Assembly (NCBI RefSeq): GCF_000011365.1
Contig: NC_004463.1
Span: 1,240,001-1,304,000, forward strand
Length of the DNA: 64,000 bases
Direction of reading: 5' to 3'
From: Bradyrhizobium diazoefficiens USDA 110
GTDB lineage: Bacteria > Pseudomonadota > Alphaproteobacteria > Rhizobiales > Xanthobacteraceae
The first letter of the stretch is position 1, and each line of letters starts with the position of its first letter. Made by a program: the position numbers and the translations under genes. Below the pieces are notes generated by a model. The model did no database searches and had not been told where the DNA came from. It worked only from the letters and a program-made list of their open reading frames with translations. Below, piece after piece: positions 53,208 to 62,811 of this stretch.

Positions 53208-53286
53208 CCGCCGGGCTCACGCTCTGGGGGTTGGACACAAGGGGATAAGTGCCGGACAGGCACGGGATTGAGGAGAGAGACCGCAA

Positions 53287-54183
53287 ATGGCTACCGCGCA
53301 AGGCAAGCATCACGACTATCATCTGGTCGATCCCTCTCCCTGGCCGGCGGTCGGTTCGCTCTCGGCCTTCATCATGGCGGTCGGCGCGATCGCCTGGATG
53401 CACCACATGTTCTCGGCCGCGCCGATCGTGTTCGGCGTCGGCACCGTCGGCGTGCTCTACACCATGGCGAGCTGGTGGGGCGACGTGATCAAGGAAGCCC
53501 AGTACAAGGGCGACCATACCCGCGTCGTGCAGCTCCATCACCGCTACGGCATGATCCTGTTCATCGCCTCCGAGGTGATGTTCTTCGTCGCCTGGTTCTG
53601 GGCCTATTTCAACGCGGCGCTGTTTCCGGCCGACGCTGTCCACGCCACCCGCGATGCCGTGTTCGGCTGCGGCCTCGGCACCGCGGCCGGAGCCTGCGCG
53701 GTCCCCGGCACCTGGCCGCCCCACGGCATCGAGACCTTCGATCCCTGGCATCTGCCGCTCCTGAACACGCTGATCCTGCTCACCTCGGGCACCACGGTGA
53801 CCTGGGCGCACCATGCGTTGCTCGAGAACGATCGTCAGGGCCTGAAATACGGCCTGATCCTCACCGTCGTGCTCGGCGCGCTCTTCACCTGCGTGCAGGC
53901 CTATGAGTACAGCCATGCGGCGTTCTCGTTCGCCGGCAACGTCTATGGCGCGACCTTCTTCATGGCGACCGGTTTCCATGGCTTCCACGTGCTGGTCGGC
54001 ACCATCTTCCTGCTGGTCTGCCTGTTCCGTGCCTATGCCGGCCACTTCACGCCGAAGCAGCATCTCGGCTTCGAGTTCGCCGCCTGGTACTGGCACTTCG
54101 TCGACGTGGTCTGGCTGTTCCTTTTCCTCTGCATCTATGTGTGGGGACACGGCGCCGAGACCATGGCCCACGGCGCGCACTGA
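53287..54183 (+). CDS. ctaE: Cytochrome c oxidase subunit III
   Basis: A 298-residue polytopic subunit with seven predicted helices. [20 protein letters not shown] at the start, [20 protein letters not shown] (with the conserved Glu) and [20 protein letters not shown] are the family hallmarks. The C-terminal [15 protein letters not shown] is typical. It stabilises subunit I and its proton uptake. GAGGAGAGAGA precedes the ATG. A hairpin terminator follows. Confidence 0.96.
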   Translation: MATAQGKHHDYHLVDPSPWPAVGSLSAFIMAVGAIAWMHHMFSAAPIVFGVGTVGVLYTMASWWGDVIKEAQYKGDHTRVVQLHHRYGMILFIASEVMFFVAWFWAYFNAALFPADAVHATRDAVFGCGLGTAAGACAVPGTWPPHGIETFDPWHLPLLNTLILLTSGTTVTWAHHALLENDRQGLKYGLILTVVLGALFTCVQAYEYSHAAFSFAGNVYGATFFMATGFHGFHVLVGTIFLLVCLFRAYAGHFTPKQHLGFEFAAWYWHFVDVVWLFLFLCIYVWGHGAETMAHGAH

Positions 54184-54202
54184 GCAGCTTTGGATCGATC
54201 AG

Positions 54203-54228
54203 AAAGGGCGGCCGCAGGGCCGCCCTTT
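54203..54228 (+). terminator. Hairpin terminator after ctaE
   Basis: AAAGGGCGGCC (54203-54213) pairs perfectly with GGCCGCCCTTT (54218-54228), loop GCAG, followed by CGCTTTTG. It is 19 bases after the ctaE stop. The T-tract is short, so termination may be partial, letting some transcripts reach the DUF983 and SURF1 genes. Confidence 0.75.
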
Positions 54229-54280
54229 CGCTTTTGCGCCGCCGGAAGTTTCGGCGGAAACTGTGATAGAGTCCGCCATC

Positions 54281-54682
54281 ATGAATGACACCGCCGGTCC
54301 ACCCAAGTCCGAAACCACCGTCCTGCAAAGCGCGATGCGCGGGCTGGCCTGCAAATGTCCGCGCTGCGGCCAGGGCAAGCTCTATGCGGGCTTCCTGACG
54401 CTCGCACCCTCCTGCGACCGCTGCGGCCTCGACTATGCCTTCATCGACACCGGCGATGGCCCGGCGATCTTCATCATCATGCTCGCCGGTGGGATCGTCG
54501 TTGCGTGCGCGCTGATCGTCGAGGTCAAGTACCAGCCGCCGTACTGGCTGCATGCCGTGCTGTGGCTGCCGCTGATCCTCGCCACCACGCTCTTGCCACT
54601 GCGCGCGATGAAGTCGCTGCTGATCGCGCTGCAATTCCACCACAAGGCAGCGCCGGGCCGGCTGGTCGACCGCGCGAAATGA
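54281..54682 (+). CDS. DUF983 family protein
   Basis: A 133-residue protein with a zinc-ribbon-like N-terminus (CPRCGQGKLYAGF, then CDRCGLDYAF: two CxxC pairs) and two membrane helices (about 65-84 and 90-108). DUF983 genes typically lie beside ctaE and surf1 in alphaproteobacteria, which suggests a role in cytochrome oxidase biogenesis, though none is proven. Its stop overlaps the SURF1 ATG (ATGA). Confidence 0.9.
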   Translation: MNDTAGPPKSETTVLQSAMRGLACKCPRCGQGKLYAGFLTLAPSCDRCGLDYAFIDTGDGPAIFIIMLAGGIVVACALIVEVKYQPPYWLHAVLWLPLILATTLLPLRAMKSLLIALQFHHKAAPGRLVDRAK

Positions 54683-55431
54683 ACGAGACTGCGCGCAAGC
54701 CTCGCGTGGCCGGCTTTGCGCTGTTCACGCTTCTCCTGACGGCCGCCTTCGTTGCCCTCGGCGTCTGGCAATTGCAGCGCCGGACCGCCAAGCACGAGCT
54801 GATCGCAGCACTCACCGAGCGTCTGGCGGCGGCACCCATCGCGCTGCCGCCGCCCGCACAATGGGCTGCGCTCAATCCCGCGCGCGATGAATTCCGCCGT
54901 GTCAGCTTCACTGCGACCTTCGCCGCCTCGCCCGATGCGATGGTCTATTCGTCCGGCTCGGCCGTACGCAAGGACGCCTCCGGTCCCGGCACCTGGGCCT
55001 TCCTGCCGGCGCGGCTTCCGAGCGGCGAGATGGTCGTGATCGATGCCGGCTTCGTCGAGAACACGATGCAGGATCGCAGCGTCGAGGATCGCGCGGTGAA
55101 GAAGCTCGTGACCGGGCAGCCGGTCGCGCTCACCGGCTATCTGCGCTTTCCCGAACCGCCGGGCTGGCTGACGCCGGCGGAGAGCCGCGACAAGCGGCTC
55201 TGGTTCGTGCGCGATCATGTGGCGATCGCGAGCGCGCTCGGCTGGGGCACGGTTGCGCCGTTCTACATCGATCTGGAGCAGCCCGCGCCCGCGAATGGCA
55301 TTCCGCGTCCGGGTCCGCTCGACGTGCATCTGAAGGACGATCACCTGCAATACGCCGTCACCTGGTTCGCGCTTGCAGGCGCGGTGCTGATCGCGTTCGG
55401 CGTCTGGGTGAGGGGACGTCGCTCGAGCTGA
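54679..55431 (+). CDS. SURF1 family cytochrome oxidase biogenesis protein
   Basis: A 250-residue protein with two membrane segments at the ends (about 11-29 and 228-246) and a periplasmic loop between. GVWQLQRRTAKHELI, the RVSFTATF strand and the C-terminal QYAVTWFALAGAVLIA are SURF1 hallmarks. SURF1 helps insert heme a into subunit I. The overlap with DUF983 and closeness to ctaE fit that role. Confidence 0.93.
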   Translation: MNETARKPRVAGFALFTLLLTAAFVALGVWQLQRRTAKHELIAALTERLAAAPIALPPPAQWAALNPARDEFRRVSFTATFAASPDAMVYSSGSAVRKDASGPGTWAFLPARLPSGEMVVIDAGFVENTMQDRSVEDRAVKKLVTGQPVALTGYLRFPEPPGWLTPAESRDKRLWFVRDHVAIASALGWGTVAPFYIDLEQPAPANGIPRPGPLDVHLKDDHLQYAVTWFALAGAVLIAFGVWVRGRRSS

Positions 55432-55547
55432 ATCTTCCGGAGGTTCCCGGGAGGAACCCGGTATCACCCGGGGTTTACCATTCAGCGCGTATTCACGAGT
55501 GTGGTCCTAAGCCGCATGCAAAATTTCGCGGCAGACAGGATTGCGGC

Positions 55548-55913
55548 GTGAGCGATTTCGATCAGATGGGAATTGTCGTCGATTGGGTGGATGCCTGCCG
55601 GAAAGGCGACCTCGCGACGCTGCTCGACCTCTATGCGGACGACGCCCAGATCGAATGCACGTGCAACGGCACGCAGCGTTATCGCGGCCGAGACGAGCTC
55701 GAAGTCTACTGGGGGCCGCGGCTCAGCGCATTTTCGTCGGCCGGCTTCGGTCTCGAGGAGATCCATCCCGTGCCTGATGGCGTCGATCTCGAATATTCCG
55801 TCGCGGGCGCGCTGCGCATTCACGCCTCGTTTCGCTTCAGTGCGGAAGGCAAAATCGACAGCACGCTGTGCGCGCCGGCGCGACAGAACGCGCATCACGG
55901 CTGCGCGTGCTAG
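55548..55913 (+). CDS. NTF2/SnoaL-like protein
   Basis: A 121-residue product from GTG at 55548. MGIVVDWVDACRKGDLATLL, then YADDAQIECTCNGTQRYRGR and a C-terminal beta sheet fit the NTF2-like fold. Cys-rich ends (ECTCNG; HHGCAC) are unusual for the family. It overlaps the histidine kinase gene tail-to-tail by four bases. Function unknown. Confidence 0.75.
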   Translation: MSDFDQMGIVVDWVDACRKGDLATLLDLYADDAQIECTCNGTQRYRGRDELEVYWGPRLSAFSSAGFGLEEIHPVPDGVDLEYSVAGALRIHASFRFSAEGKIDSTLCAPARQNAHHGCAC

Positions 55914-57250
55914 CTTTGCGCCGGCTCGTCGCGCGTCCTCTGCACGGGCAGACGGCAGCGCACATAGGTTCGTTCATCCGCGCGCAGCAATGACAGCGAT
56001 CCGCTGAGCGCGCGCACGCGCTCATGCATGCCGGTCAGACCCCGGCCGAACACGTTGCCCTCGAGAAATCCCCCGCCGTCGTCGGAGATCTCGATGGCGA
56101 GCGCGTCGCCTGAAATGGCCGCCTGCACATGGGCATTGCGTGCTGCGGCATGGCGCAGCACATTGGTCAGCGCCTCCTGGATCACGCGATAGACGGTCTG
56201 GGCCAGCGGCCCGTCGAGCCCGTTGAGACCAGGATCGACCGTGGCGGTCAGGCCGATATGCGGGGCCTGCTTGCGAAAGTTCCGGAGCAGCGTCTGCACG
56301 CTGGTTTCCAGCCCCAATTCCTCGATATAGAGCGGCCGCAGCCGGTCGAGGATGCGGCGGTTGGTCTGCTGGAGCGCTTCGACCGATTGCAGCACCTCCT
56401 GTGCCGTATTGCCGAGATGTCCCACCGGCGGCGAAGCCTCGATCAGGGCGATCGTGCCGGCGCGGATGCTGAACAGCAGCGGGCCGAGCTCGTCGTGCAG
56501 CTCGCGGGCGAGATCGCGCCGCTCGTCGTCCTGGAGCGACACCAGGCGGTGCAGCAGGTCGCGATTGTCCTGGCTTAGTCGCGCGAGCGTCGCCGCCAGC
56601 GCATTGGCCTCCTCGCAGCTCTGCCGGATCTCCGGCGGCCCTGCCACCGGGATCGGCGTCGCATAATCGCCGCGCCGTATTCGTGTGAGGCCTGCGCCCA
56701 GATTTTGCAGGGGGCGCAGTGCCGATTCCGCGAAGAGATAGGCGATCGTTCCGGTCAGCACCGTCAGCACGGCGATGAGGCTCGTCAGCGCCAGAAAACC
56801 GATCCATTTCTCGAACAGGTCGACCGACAGGTCGGGCAGGAACACGAGATCGCCGACCCGCTTGCCGTCGATGATCAGCGGGGACGCCGCGTCCATGTCC
56901 GGGATGGTGAGCAGGTCGATGAACCATTGCGGCACGCTATGCGGCTTGCGCGGACCGGCCGTTGGCGAGGGCTCGGGACCCGCTTCGACAGGACGGAATT
57001 GGATATCGGAGGAGGTGCCCAAAGAATGGACAAAGGCGTCGAGCGTCTGCCGCGGATTGTCCGAGGCACGCAGGGTGTTGTTGAGCGCCGCGGCGACCGC
57101 TCGGGCCGAATGTCGCCCCAATTCGTTCTCGTCGGCCAGCTGGCCGGTCGCAAAGCTCTGGAGCAGCACGCCGCCCATGACCAGCGCGGCGAGGAAGCTC
57201 ACGCCGAGCGGAAGAAACAGTTGGGTTCTGAACGACAGGTGTTGCCACAT
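55910..57250 (-). CDS. Sensor histidine kinase, NarX/HisKA_3 type
   Basis: A 446-residue kinase. TM1 (about 10-30) and TM2 (about 150-173) flank a periplasmic sensing region of about 120 residues with a Pro-rich stretch. A HAMP linker (about 174-228) follows. The phosphorylated His is 252 in DERRDLARELHDELGPLLF (HisKA_3), and the ATPase domain has EALTNVLRHA (N box) and EISDDGGGF (G1). It is divergent from a NarL-type regulator 86 bases away, clearly its partner. The signal is unknown. Confidence 0.93.
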   Translation of the reverse strand: MWQHLSFRTQLFLPLGVSFLAALVMGGVLLQSFATGQLADENELGRHSARAVAAALNNTLRASDNPRQTLDAFVHSLGTSSDIQFRPVEAGPEPSPTAGPRKPHSVPQWFIDLLTIPDMDAASPLIIDGKRVGDLVFLPDLSVDLFEKWIGFLALTSLIAVLTVLTGTIAYLFAESALRPLQNLGAGLTRIRRGDYATPIPVAGPPEIRQSCEEANALAATLARLSQDNRDLLHRLVSLQDDERRDLARELHDELGPLLFSIRAGTIALIEASPPVGHLGNTAQEVLQSVEALQQTNRRILDRLRPLYIEELGLETSVQTLLRNFRKQAPHIGLTATVDPGLNGLDGPLAQTVYRVIQEALTNVLRHAAARNAHVQAAISGDALAIEISDDGGGFLEGNVFGRGLTGMHERVRALSGSLSLLRADERTYVRCRLPVQRTRDEPAQS

Positions 57251-57336
57251 TAGTTCAATTCTAACGCGTCCCGGCGGATTTCTCTCTTTCCATTTGTTCC
57301 CGCCGGTCTATGAGTTGAAAAACCAGAGAGCGCGCG

Positions 57337-57981
57337 ATGCAAGATACCGCCAAGCCGGCGACCAGGGTCCTGATCGTCGACGACCATCCTGTGGTGCTGT
57401 CGGGTTGCCGAACCCTGTTCGCATCCGACCATTCGATCCGCATCGACGAGGCGATGGACGCCAAATCCGGCCATCGCGCCTATATCAGCAAGCGGCCCGA
57501 CGTCACCGTGATCGACATCAGCCTGCCGGATGTCTCCGGGTTCGAGCTGATGCGGCGGATCCGCAAGGACGATCCTGATGCCAAGATCATCATGTTCAGC
57601 ATGAACGACGATCCGGCTTTCGTGGTGCGGGCGGTCGAGCTGGGGGCGCAGGGCTATGTCTCCAAGGGAGATGATCCCAGGATCCTGCTGAAGGCGGTGC
57701 GCAAGGTGGTCGCGGGCGACAATTTCATCTCGCCGCAGCTGGCGGAGGCCGTGACGTTCTCCGGTGCGGCGATCAAGGCCAATCCGGCCTCGCAGATGAC
57801 GCCGCGGGAGCTCGAGATCCTCCGCCTGCTCGGGCGCGGCGACAAGATCGTCGAGGTCGCCGAGGCGCTTGGGATCTCCTACAAGACGGTCGCCAACACC
57901 ACCTCCCTGCTCAAGCAGAAGTTGGGGGCCAAGAACCATTCCGACCTGATCCGGATTGCGGTGGAAATCGGCATGAACTGA
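57337..57981 (+). CDS. Response regulator, NarL/FixJ (LuxR-type HTH)
   Basis: A 214-residue regulator. The receiver domain has the acidic pair in VLIVDDHPVV, phospho-acceptor Asp60 in VIDISLPDVSG and the conserved Lys in YVSKGDD. The C-terminal LuxR-type helix-turn-helix starts MTPRELEILRLLGRGDKIVE and continues with ALGISYKTVANTTSLLKQKL. It is divergent from its cognate kinase. Targets are unknown; the cta genes are too far to infer a link. Confidence 0.94.
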   Translation: MQDTAKPATRVLIVDDHPVVLSGCRTLFASDHSIRIDEAMDAKSGHRAYISKRPDVTVIDISLPDVSGFELMRRIRKDDPDAKIIMFSMNDDPAFVVRAVELGAQGYVSKGDDPRILLKAVRKVVAGDNFISPQLAEAVTFSGAAIKANPASQMTPRELEILRLLGRGDKIVEVAEALGISYKTVANTTSLLKQKLGAKNHSDLIRIAVEIGMN

Positions 57982-58529
57982 CGTCCCGCCAGCGACCGAA
58001 CCGGCTGCTCCAGGATGCAGCGGTTCGGCCGACGGATCGGCGACTCCGCCGGCCGGGCAATGCGTGGCCGACGGCGGACGCTATCCGCCGACACAATGGA
58101 CTGCGGCTGCGTTCGTTCCTGCCGCGATCAAGGGTTCAGGAAGAAATGGCAAAGCCGGCCTTGTGGCCAGTATGCGGACGGGTATGCGGCGTTCATACGC
58201 GTCGGGAAAAACAGGAACATTTGTCGTCGCGCCCGGTTTTCGCCCTTGACGGTCTGAGGACAGGCGACGAAAGCTTGCGCGAGCAGTTTTAGCGGGCAGG
58301 CGCCCCGGACGAGCCAAACTGGTCTGCACATATCAACGACAGACCTTCCAAGAGAGGGCTGCGGCATTGCCGCAGCCCTTTTCGTTGCAAAGGGTGCGGG
58401 CGGGAAGCGGTTTCCCGATGCCGCAAAACACTTTATGGTGGCCCAAAGCCTCTGGCTGTTAATCAGGAATATCGTGAAATCAAAGGCTTACGGATCAAGC
58501 TTCGGCTTGGCCGGCCTTTGGAGGGCAGT
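57982..58529. other. Intergenic region between the response regulator and thrC
   Basis: A 548-base gap with no convincing protein gene. A strong hairpin with a T-tract lies at 58355-58383, about 375 bases past the response regulator stop and 147 bases before thrC. That is too far to be an ordinary terminator of the regulator, so a small RNA could end there. The remainder is GC-rich without clear motifs. Confidence 0.55.
58355..58383 (+). terminator. Isolated rho-independent terminator upstream of thrC
   Basis: GGGCTGCGGCA (58356-58366) pairs with TGCCGCAGCCC (58368-58378), followed by TTTTCGTTG. Strong stem, moderate T-tract. No coding region ends just before it, so it may end a non-coding RNA or a long 3' UTR of the response regulator. 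Confidence 0.75.
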
Positions 58530-59948
58530 TTGACTCGTTATATCTCGACCCGGGGCGAGGCCCCCGAACTCGGCTTCTGCGACGTGATGCTGACCGGGCT
58601 TGCCCGCGACGGTGGCCTGTATGTGCCGGCGACATGGCCGCAGCTCTCGGCTGACACGATCGCCGGCTTCTTCGGCCGCCCGTATTGGGAGGTCGCCGTC
58701 GACGTGATCCGTCCCTTCGCCGGAGGCGAGATCACGGACGCTGAGCTCGGCCGGATGGCGAACGAGGCCTACGCCACCTTCCGCCATCCCGCGGTGGTGC
58801 CGCTGCGCCAGATGTCGCCGCACCAGTTCGTGCTGGAGCTGTTCCACGGCCCGACGCTCGCCTTCAAGGACGTGGCGATGCAGCTCATCTCGCGGCTGAT
58901 GGACCATGTGCTCGCCAAGCGCGACCAGCGCACCACCATCGTGGTCGCAACCTCCGGCGACACCGGCGGCGCTGCGGTCGAAGCCTTCGCGGGGCTGGAG
59001 AACGTCGATCTCATCGTACTGTTCCCGCACGGCCGCATCTCCGAGGTGCAGCGGCGGATGATGACGACGACGGGCGCGGCCAACGTGCATGCGCTCGCCA
59101 TCGAAGGCACGTTCGACGACTGCCAGGCCCTCGTGAAGGGAATGTTCAACAACCATCGCTTCCGCGATGCGACCTCGCTGTCCGGCGTCAATTCCATCAA
59201 CTGGGCGCGTATCGTTGCCCAGGTGGTCTATTACTTCACCTCCGCCGTTGCCGCCGGCGCGCCGGCGCGCGCGGTGGACTTCGTCGTGCCGACCGGCAAT
59301 TTCGGCGACATCTTTGCCGGCTACGTCGCCAAGCGCATGGGTCTGCCGGTGCGGACCCTGCGCATCGCCGCCAACGTCAACGACATCCTGGCGCGGACGC
59401 TGAAGACCGGCATCTACGAGGTGCGCGAGGTGCACGCCACGGCGTCGCCGTCGATGGACATCCAGATCTCCTCGAACTTCGAGCGGCTGCTGTTCGAAGC
59501 CGGCCGGCGCGATGCGGCCGGTGTGCGCCGTCTCATGGATTCGCTGAAGCAGTCCGGGCGCTTCGTGCTGCCCGATGCGACGCTCGCCGCGATCCGCGAG
59601 GAGTTCGACGCCGGGCGCGCCGACGAGACCGAAACCGCGGCCGCGATCCGCGCCGCCTGGCGTGAGGCGGGCGAGCTGGTCGATCCCCATACTGCGGTCG
59701 CGCTCGCGGTCGCCGATCGCGACACCACCGACACCACGGTGCCCAGCATCGTGCTCTCCACCGCGCATCCGGCCAAATTCCCCGACGCGGTCGAAGCGGC
59801 CTGCGGCCAGCGGCCGCAACTGCCGGCCTGGCTCGACGGCCTCATGACCAAATCCGAACACATGAAGGTGATGAAGAACGATCAGGCCGAGGTCGAGCGG
59901 TTCGTGCTGTCGGTCAGCCGTGCCGCAAAACAGGGAGTTGCCGGATGA
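58530..59948 (+). CDS. thrC: Threonine synthase
   Basis: A 472-residue PLP enzyme that converts O-phosphohomoserine to threonine. The PLP Lys is 113 in HGPTLAFKDVAMQLI, and VATSGDTGGAAVEAF holds the phosphate-binding loop. The protein begins TRYISTRGEAPELGF as in relatives, which requires a TTG start at 58530, with GGAGGG six bases upstream; an earlier TTG at 58518 lacks a site. The stop overlaps the M16 peptidase ATG by four bases. Confidence 0.95.
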   Translation: MTRYISTRGEAPELGFCDVMLTGLARDGGLYVPATWPQLSADTIAGFFGRPYWEVAVDVIRPFAGGEITDAELGRMANEAYATFRHPAVVPLRQMSPHQFVLELFHGPTLAFKDVAMQLISRLMDHVLAKRDQRTTIVVATSGDTGGAAVEAFAGLENVDLIVLFPHGRISEVQRRMMTTTGAANVHALAIEGTFDDCQALVKGMFNNHRFRDATSLSGVNSINWARIVAQVVYYFTSAVAAGAPARAVDFVVPTGNFGDIFAGYVAKRMGLPVRTLRIAANVNDILARTLKTGIYEVREVHATASPSMDIQISSNFERLLFEAGRRDAAGVRRLMDSLKQSGRFVLPDATLAAIREEFDAGRADETETAAAIRAAWREAGELVDPHTAVALAVADRDTTDTTVPSIVLSTAHPAKFPDAVEAACGQRPQLPAWLDGLMTKSEHMKVMKNDQAEVERFVLSVSRAAKQGVAG

Positions 59949-61234
59949 GCGTCGAGATCTCCAAGCTTGCGTCCGGCCTCACCGTCGTCACCGACAAGAT
60001 GCCCCATCTCGAGACTGCGGCGCTCGGGGTCTGGGCCGGCGTCGGCGGACGCGACGAGAAGCCCAACGAGCACGGTATCTCGCATCTCCTCGAGCACATG
60101 GCGTTCAAGGGCACGACCAAGCGCTCGTCGCGCGAGATCGTCGAGGAGATCGAGGCTGTCGGCGGCGACCTCAATGCCGGCACCTCGACCGAGACCACGT
60201 CCTATTATGCGCGGGTGCTGAAGGCCGACGTGCCGCTGGCGCTCGACGTGCTCGCCGACATCCTGGCCAATCCCGCCTTCGAGCCCGACGAGCTGGAGCG
60301 CGAGAAGAACGTCATCGTGCAGGAGATCGGTGCCGCGCAGGACACGCCCGACGACGTCGTGTTCGAGCATCTCAACGAGCTCTGCTATCCCGACCAGCCG
60401 ATGGGCCGCTCGCTGCTCGGCACCGCCAAGACGCTGCGCGCCTTCAACCGCGACATGCTGCGCGGCTATCTGTCGACGCATTATCGCGGGCCCGACATGG
60501 TGGTGGCGGCCGCCGGCGCGGTCGATCACAGCCAGGTGGTCGCCGAGGCCGAGAAGCGCTTTGCAAGCTTTGAAGGAACGCCGGGCCCGAAGCCGCAGGC
60601 CGCCCAGTTCGGCAAGGGCGGCGCTAAGGTCGTGCATCGCGAGCTCGAGCAGGCGCATCTGACGCTGGCGCTGGAAGGTGTGCCGCAGAACGATCTGTCG
60701 CTGTTCTCGCTCCAGGTCTTCACCAACATCCTCGGCGGCGGAATGTCGTCGCGGCTGTTCCAGGAGGTGCGCGAGAAGCGCGGCCTCTGCTACTCGATCT
60801 ACAGCTTCCACGCGCCCTATACCGATACCGGCTTCTTCGGCCTCTACACCGGTACCGATCCGGCCGATGCGCCGGAGATGATGGAAGTCGTGGTCGACGT
60901 CATGAATGATTCGGTGGAGACCCTGACCGAGGCCGAGATTGCACGGGCCAAGGCGCAGATGAAGGCGGGCCTCCTGATGGCGCTGGAGAGCTGCTCCTCC
61001 CGTGCCGAGCAGCTCGCCCGCCACGTCCTGGCCTATGGCCGGCCGCAGACGGTGCAGGAGCTGGTGGCCCGGATCGACGCCGTCAGCGTCGAATCGACCC
61101 GGGACGCGGCGCGTGCACTGCTTTCGCGCAGCCGCCCTGCGGTTGTCGCATTAGGCAGTGGCAGGGGTCTGGACACGGCGGTGTCTTTTGCGGAAGGATT
61201 GACCCGGGCACGTGCCAAGGCGCGACTGCATTAG
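59945..61234 (+). CDS. M16 family zinc peptidase (processing-peptidase-like)
   Basis: A 429-residue protein. The inverted zinc motif HLLEH (His47, Glu50, His51) in GISHLLEHMAFKGT and the downstream Glu in ELEREKNVIVQEI identify an active M16 subunit, close to mitochondrial processing peptidase beta. A second, inactive M16 half follows (about 220-429). It starts inside the thrC stop and is followed by a GNAT gene, an order well kept in alphaproteobacteria. The substrate is unknown. Confidence 0.94.
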   Translation: MSVEISKLASGLTVVTDKMPHLETAALGVWAGVGGRDEKPNEHGISHLLEHMAFKGTTKRSSREIVEEIEAVGGDLNAGTSTETTSYYARVLKADVPLALDVLADILANPAFEPDELEREKNVIVQEIGAAQDTPDDVVFEHLNELCYPDQPMGRSLLGTAKTLRAFNRDMLRGYLSTHYRGPDMVVAAAGAVDHSQVVAEAEKRFASFEGTPGPKPQAAQFGKGGAKVVHRELEQAHLTLALEGVPQNDLSLFSLQVFTNILGGGMSSRLFQEVREKRGLCYSIYSFHAPYTDTGFFGLYTGTDPADAPEMMEVVVDVMNDSVETLTEAEIARAKAQMKAGLLMALESCSSRAEQLARHVLAYGRPQTVQELVARIDAVSVESTRDAARALLSRSRPAVVALGSGRGLDTAVSFAEGLTRARAKARLH

Positions 61235-61273
61235 GAGCCGCGCGTGGGCTGATCCGCCCCGGGAAGCATCACC

Positions 61274-61861
61274 ATGGCCCTCTTTCGCCTGCCATCCAGT
61301 GGACCCGCCGCCCTCGCGCCGCGCGGCAACGGGCTTTTGCTGCGCGCACCGCAGATGTCGGACTTCCTGCAATGGGCTCACTTGCGCGAGTCCAGCCGCG
61401 ACTACCTGACGCCCTGGGAGCCGATCTGGCCGTCGGACGATCTGACGCGCTCCGGCTTTCGCCGCCGCCTGCGCCGCTATTCCGAGGATATCGCCGCGGA
61501 CCGCTCCTACCCCTTTCTGATCTTCCGTGAGCTCGACGGCGCCATGGTCGGCGGCATAACGCTCGCCAATGTCCGGCGCGGCATCGTCCAGGCCGGCACC
61601 ATCGGCTATTGGGTCGGCCAGCCCCACGCCCATCGCGGCTACATGACGGCTGCGCTGCGGGTGCTGCTGCCGACGCTGTTCGGCGAACTCAACCTGCACC
61701 GGGTCGAGGCTGCCTGCATCCCCACCAATGCACCGTCGATCCGGGTGCTGGAGAAGTGCGGCTTCTCCCGGGAAGGGCTGGCGCGCCGCTATCTCTGCAT
61801 CAACGGGGTCTGGCAGGACCATTTGCTGTTCGGTCTGCTGCACGAGGATTTCCGCGGCTGA
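61274..61861 (+). CDS. GNAT family N-acetyltransferase (RimJ-like)
   Basis: A 195-residue acetyltransferase. The acetyl-CoA motif is in IGYWVGQPHAHRGYMTAALR (G-x-x-H-x-G-Y), followed by LNLHRVEAACIPTNAPSIRV and LEKCGFSREGLARRYL, a pattern of RimJ/RimL-type enzymes that acetylate protein N-termini or small molecules. It lies 39 bases after the M16 peptidase gene and is probably co-transcribed. Confidence 0.9.
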   Translation: MALFRLPSSGPAALAPRGNGLLLRAPQMSDFLQWAHLRESSRDYLTPWEPIWPSDDLTRSGFRRRLRRYSEDIAADRSYPFLIFRELDGAMVGGITLANVRRGIVQAGTIGYWVGQPHAHRGYMTAALRVLLPTLFGELNLHRVEAACIPTNAPSIRVLEKCGFSREGLARRYLCINGVWQDHLLFGLLHEDFRG

Positions 61862-61992
61862 GCCGGTCGGTTCGTACGGCCAAAGTCTCCGGCGTCCTGC
61901 CTTTTGCTGCCTTGGGTTCGCCGATTTTGGCGATATAACGCGGCGGGAAGGCTGGCGATCGGCCGGATTGTTGTCATGGAGTATGGGCGTTG

Positions 61993-62646
61993 ATGGTGCA
62001 CGAGCTTCGGTCATCGCGGAATGCGTTGCGGCGGGGGACAGCGGTCGCGCTGGCGTTGTCGGTTGCGTTCGCGTCCGTCTCGCCGGTGGCGGCCCAGTCG
62101 TTGAGCGACCGCTTCAAGAGCCTGTTCGGCGGCAAGTCCGACGAGCCGGCCCAGCCCAAGCCGGCGCCTGCGCCCGGACAGCCGGCCGACGACGATGTCG
62201 ATTGCCCGCAGGTCACGGTGCGCGCCGGCGCCTCTACCTATGCGGTCGGAGCCACCGGCAAGCCGGCCGTCGGCAATGAGGTCCGCTTCCAGGCCACCAT
62301 CACCAAGATGGCGCGTGAATGCGTGCGCAACGGCGGCGACATCACAGCCCGGATCGGCGTCCAGGGCCGCGTCATCGCCGGTCCCGCCGGCGCGCCTGCT
62401 AGCGTCGAGGTTCCGCTGCGCGTCGCGGTGGTGCAGGGCGGCGTCGGCGAGAAGGTAATCGCCTCGAAGGCCTATCGGACCACGGTCGGGATGTCGGAAG
62501 GCGGCAGCGTGCCCTTCACCTTTGTCGCCGAAGATCTGTCCTATCCGATCCCGTCGGCCGCGACCGCCGATTCCTACGTCTTCTACGTCGGCTTCGACCC
62601 GCAGGCGCTGTCGCCCGAGCCGAAGGCAAAGCCGAAGAAGAAGTAG
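61993..62646 (+). CDS. Secreted conserved hypothetical protein
   Basis: A 217-residue product from the ATG at 61993, with GGAG about 11 bases upstream. Residues 1-36 are a signal peptide with a basic start and cleavage after SPVAAQ. A Pro/Ala linker follows, then a beta-rich domain (CPQVTVRAGASTYAVGATGK, VRFQATITKMARECVRNGGD) with two Cys that probably pair, and a Lys/Pro tail. Similar proteins occur in rhizobia without known function. Confidence 0.8.
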   Translation: MVHELRSSRNALRRGTAVALALSVAFASVSPVAAQSLSDRFKSLFGGKSDEPAQPKPAPAPGQPADDDVDCPQVTVRAGASTYAVGATGKPAVGNEVRFQATITKMARECVRNGGDITARIGVQGRVIAGPAGAPASVEVPLRVAVVQGGVGEKVIASKAYRTTVGMSEGGSVPFTFVAEDLSYPIPSAATADSYVFYVGFDPQALSPEPKAKPKKK

Positions 62647-62680
62647 GGTCTCGATCTCGGCTGGCACCGCAATTTCAGCT

Positions 62681-62780
62681 GTCATCACCCGCGAAAGCGG
62701 GTGATCCAGTATTCCAGAGACGTCAGCGGTCTACGGAAGGGCCGCGGCGTACTGGATGCCCCGCCTTCGCGGGGCATGAC
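62681..62780. repeat. Intergenic inverted repeat (GTCATCACCCGC / GGGGCATGAC family)
   Basis: Left hairpin GTCATCACCCGC-GAAA-GCGGGTGATCC and right hairpin GGATGCCCCGC-CTTC-GCGGGGCATGAC, joined by CAGTATTCCAGAG and its partner TACTGGAT. It lies in the gap between convergent genes. Confidence 0.8.
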
Positions 62781-62811
62781 ATCCAATTTGCGGCCACGGC
62801 GCCCGACAAAC

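Noticed and set aside
58138..58329. Short open frames upstream of thrC
   Set aside because: Composition is Arg/Ala-rich with no ribosome binding site or recognisable motif; several frames overlap on both strands without one standing out.
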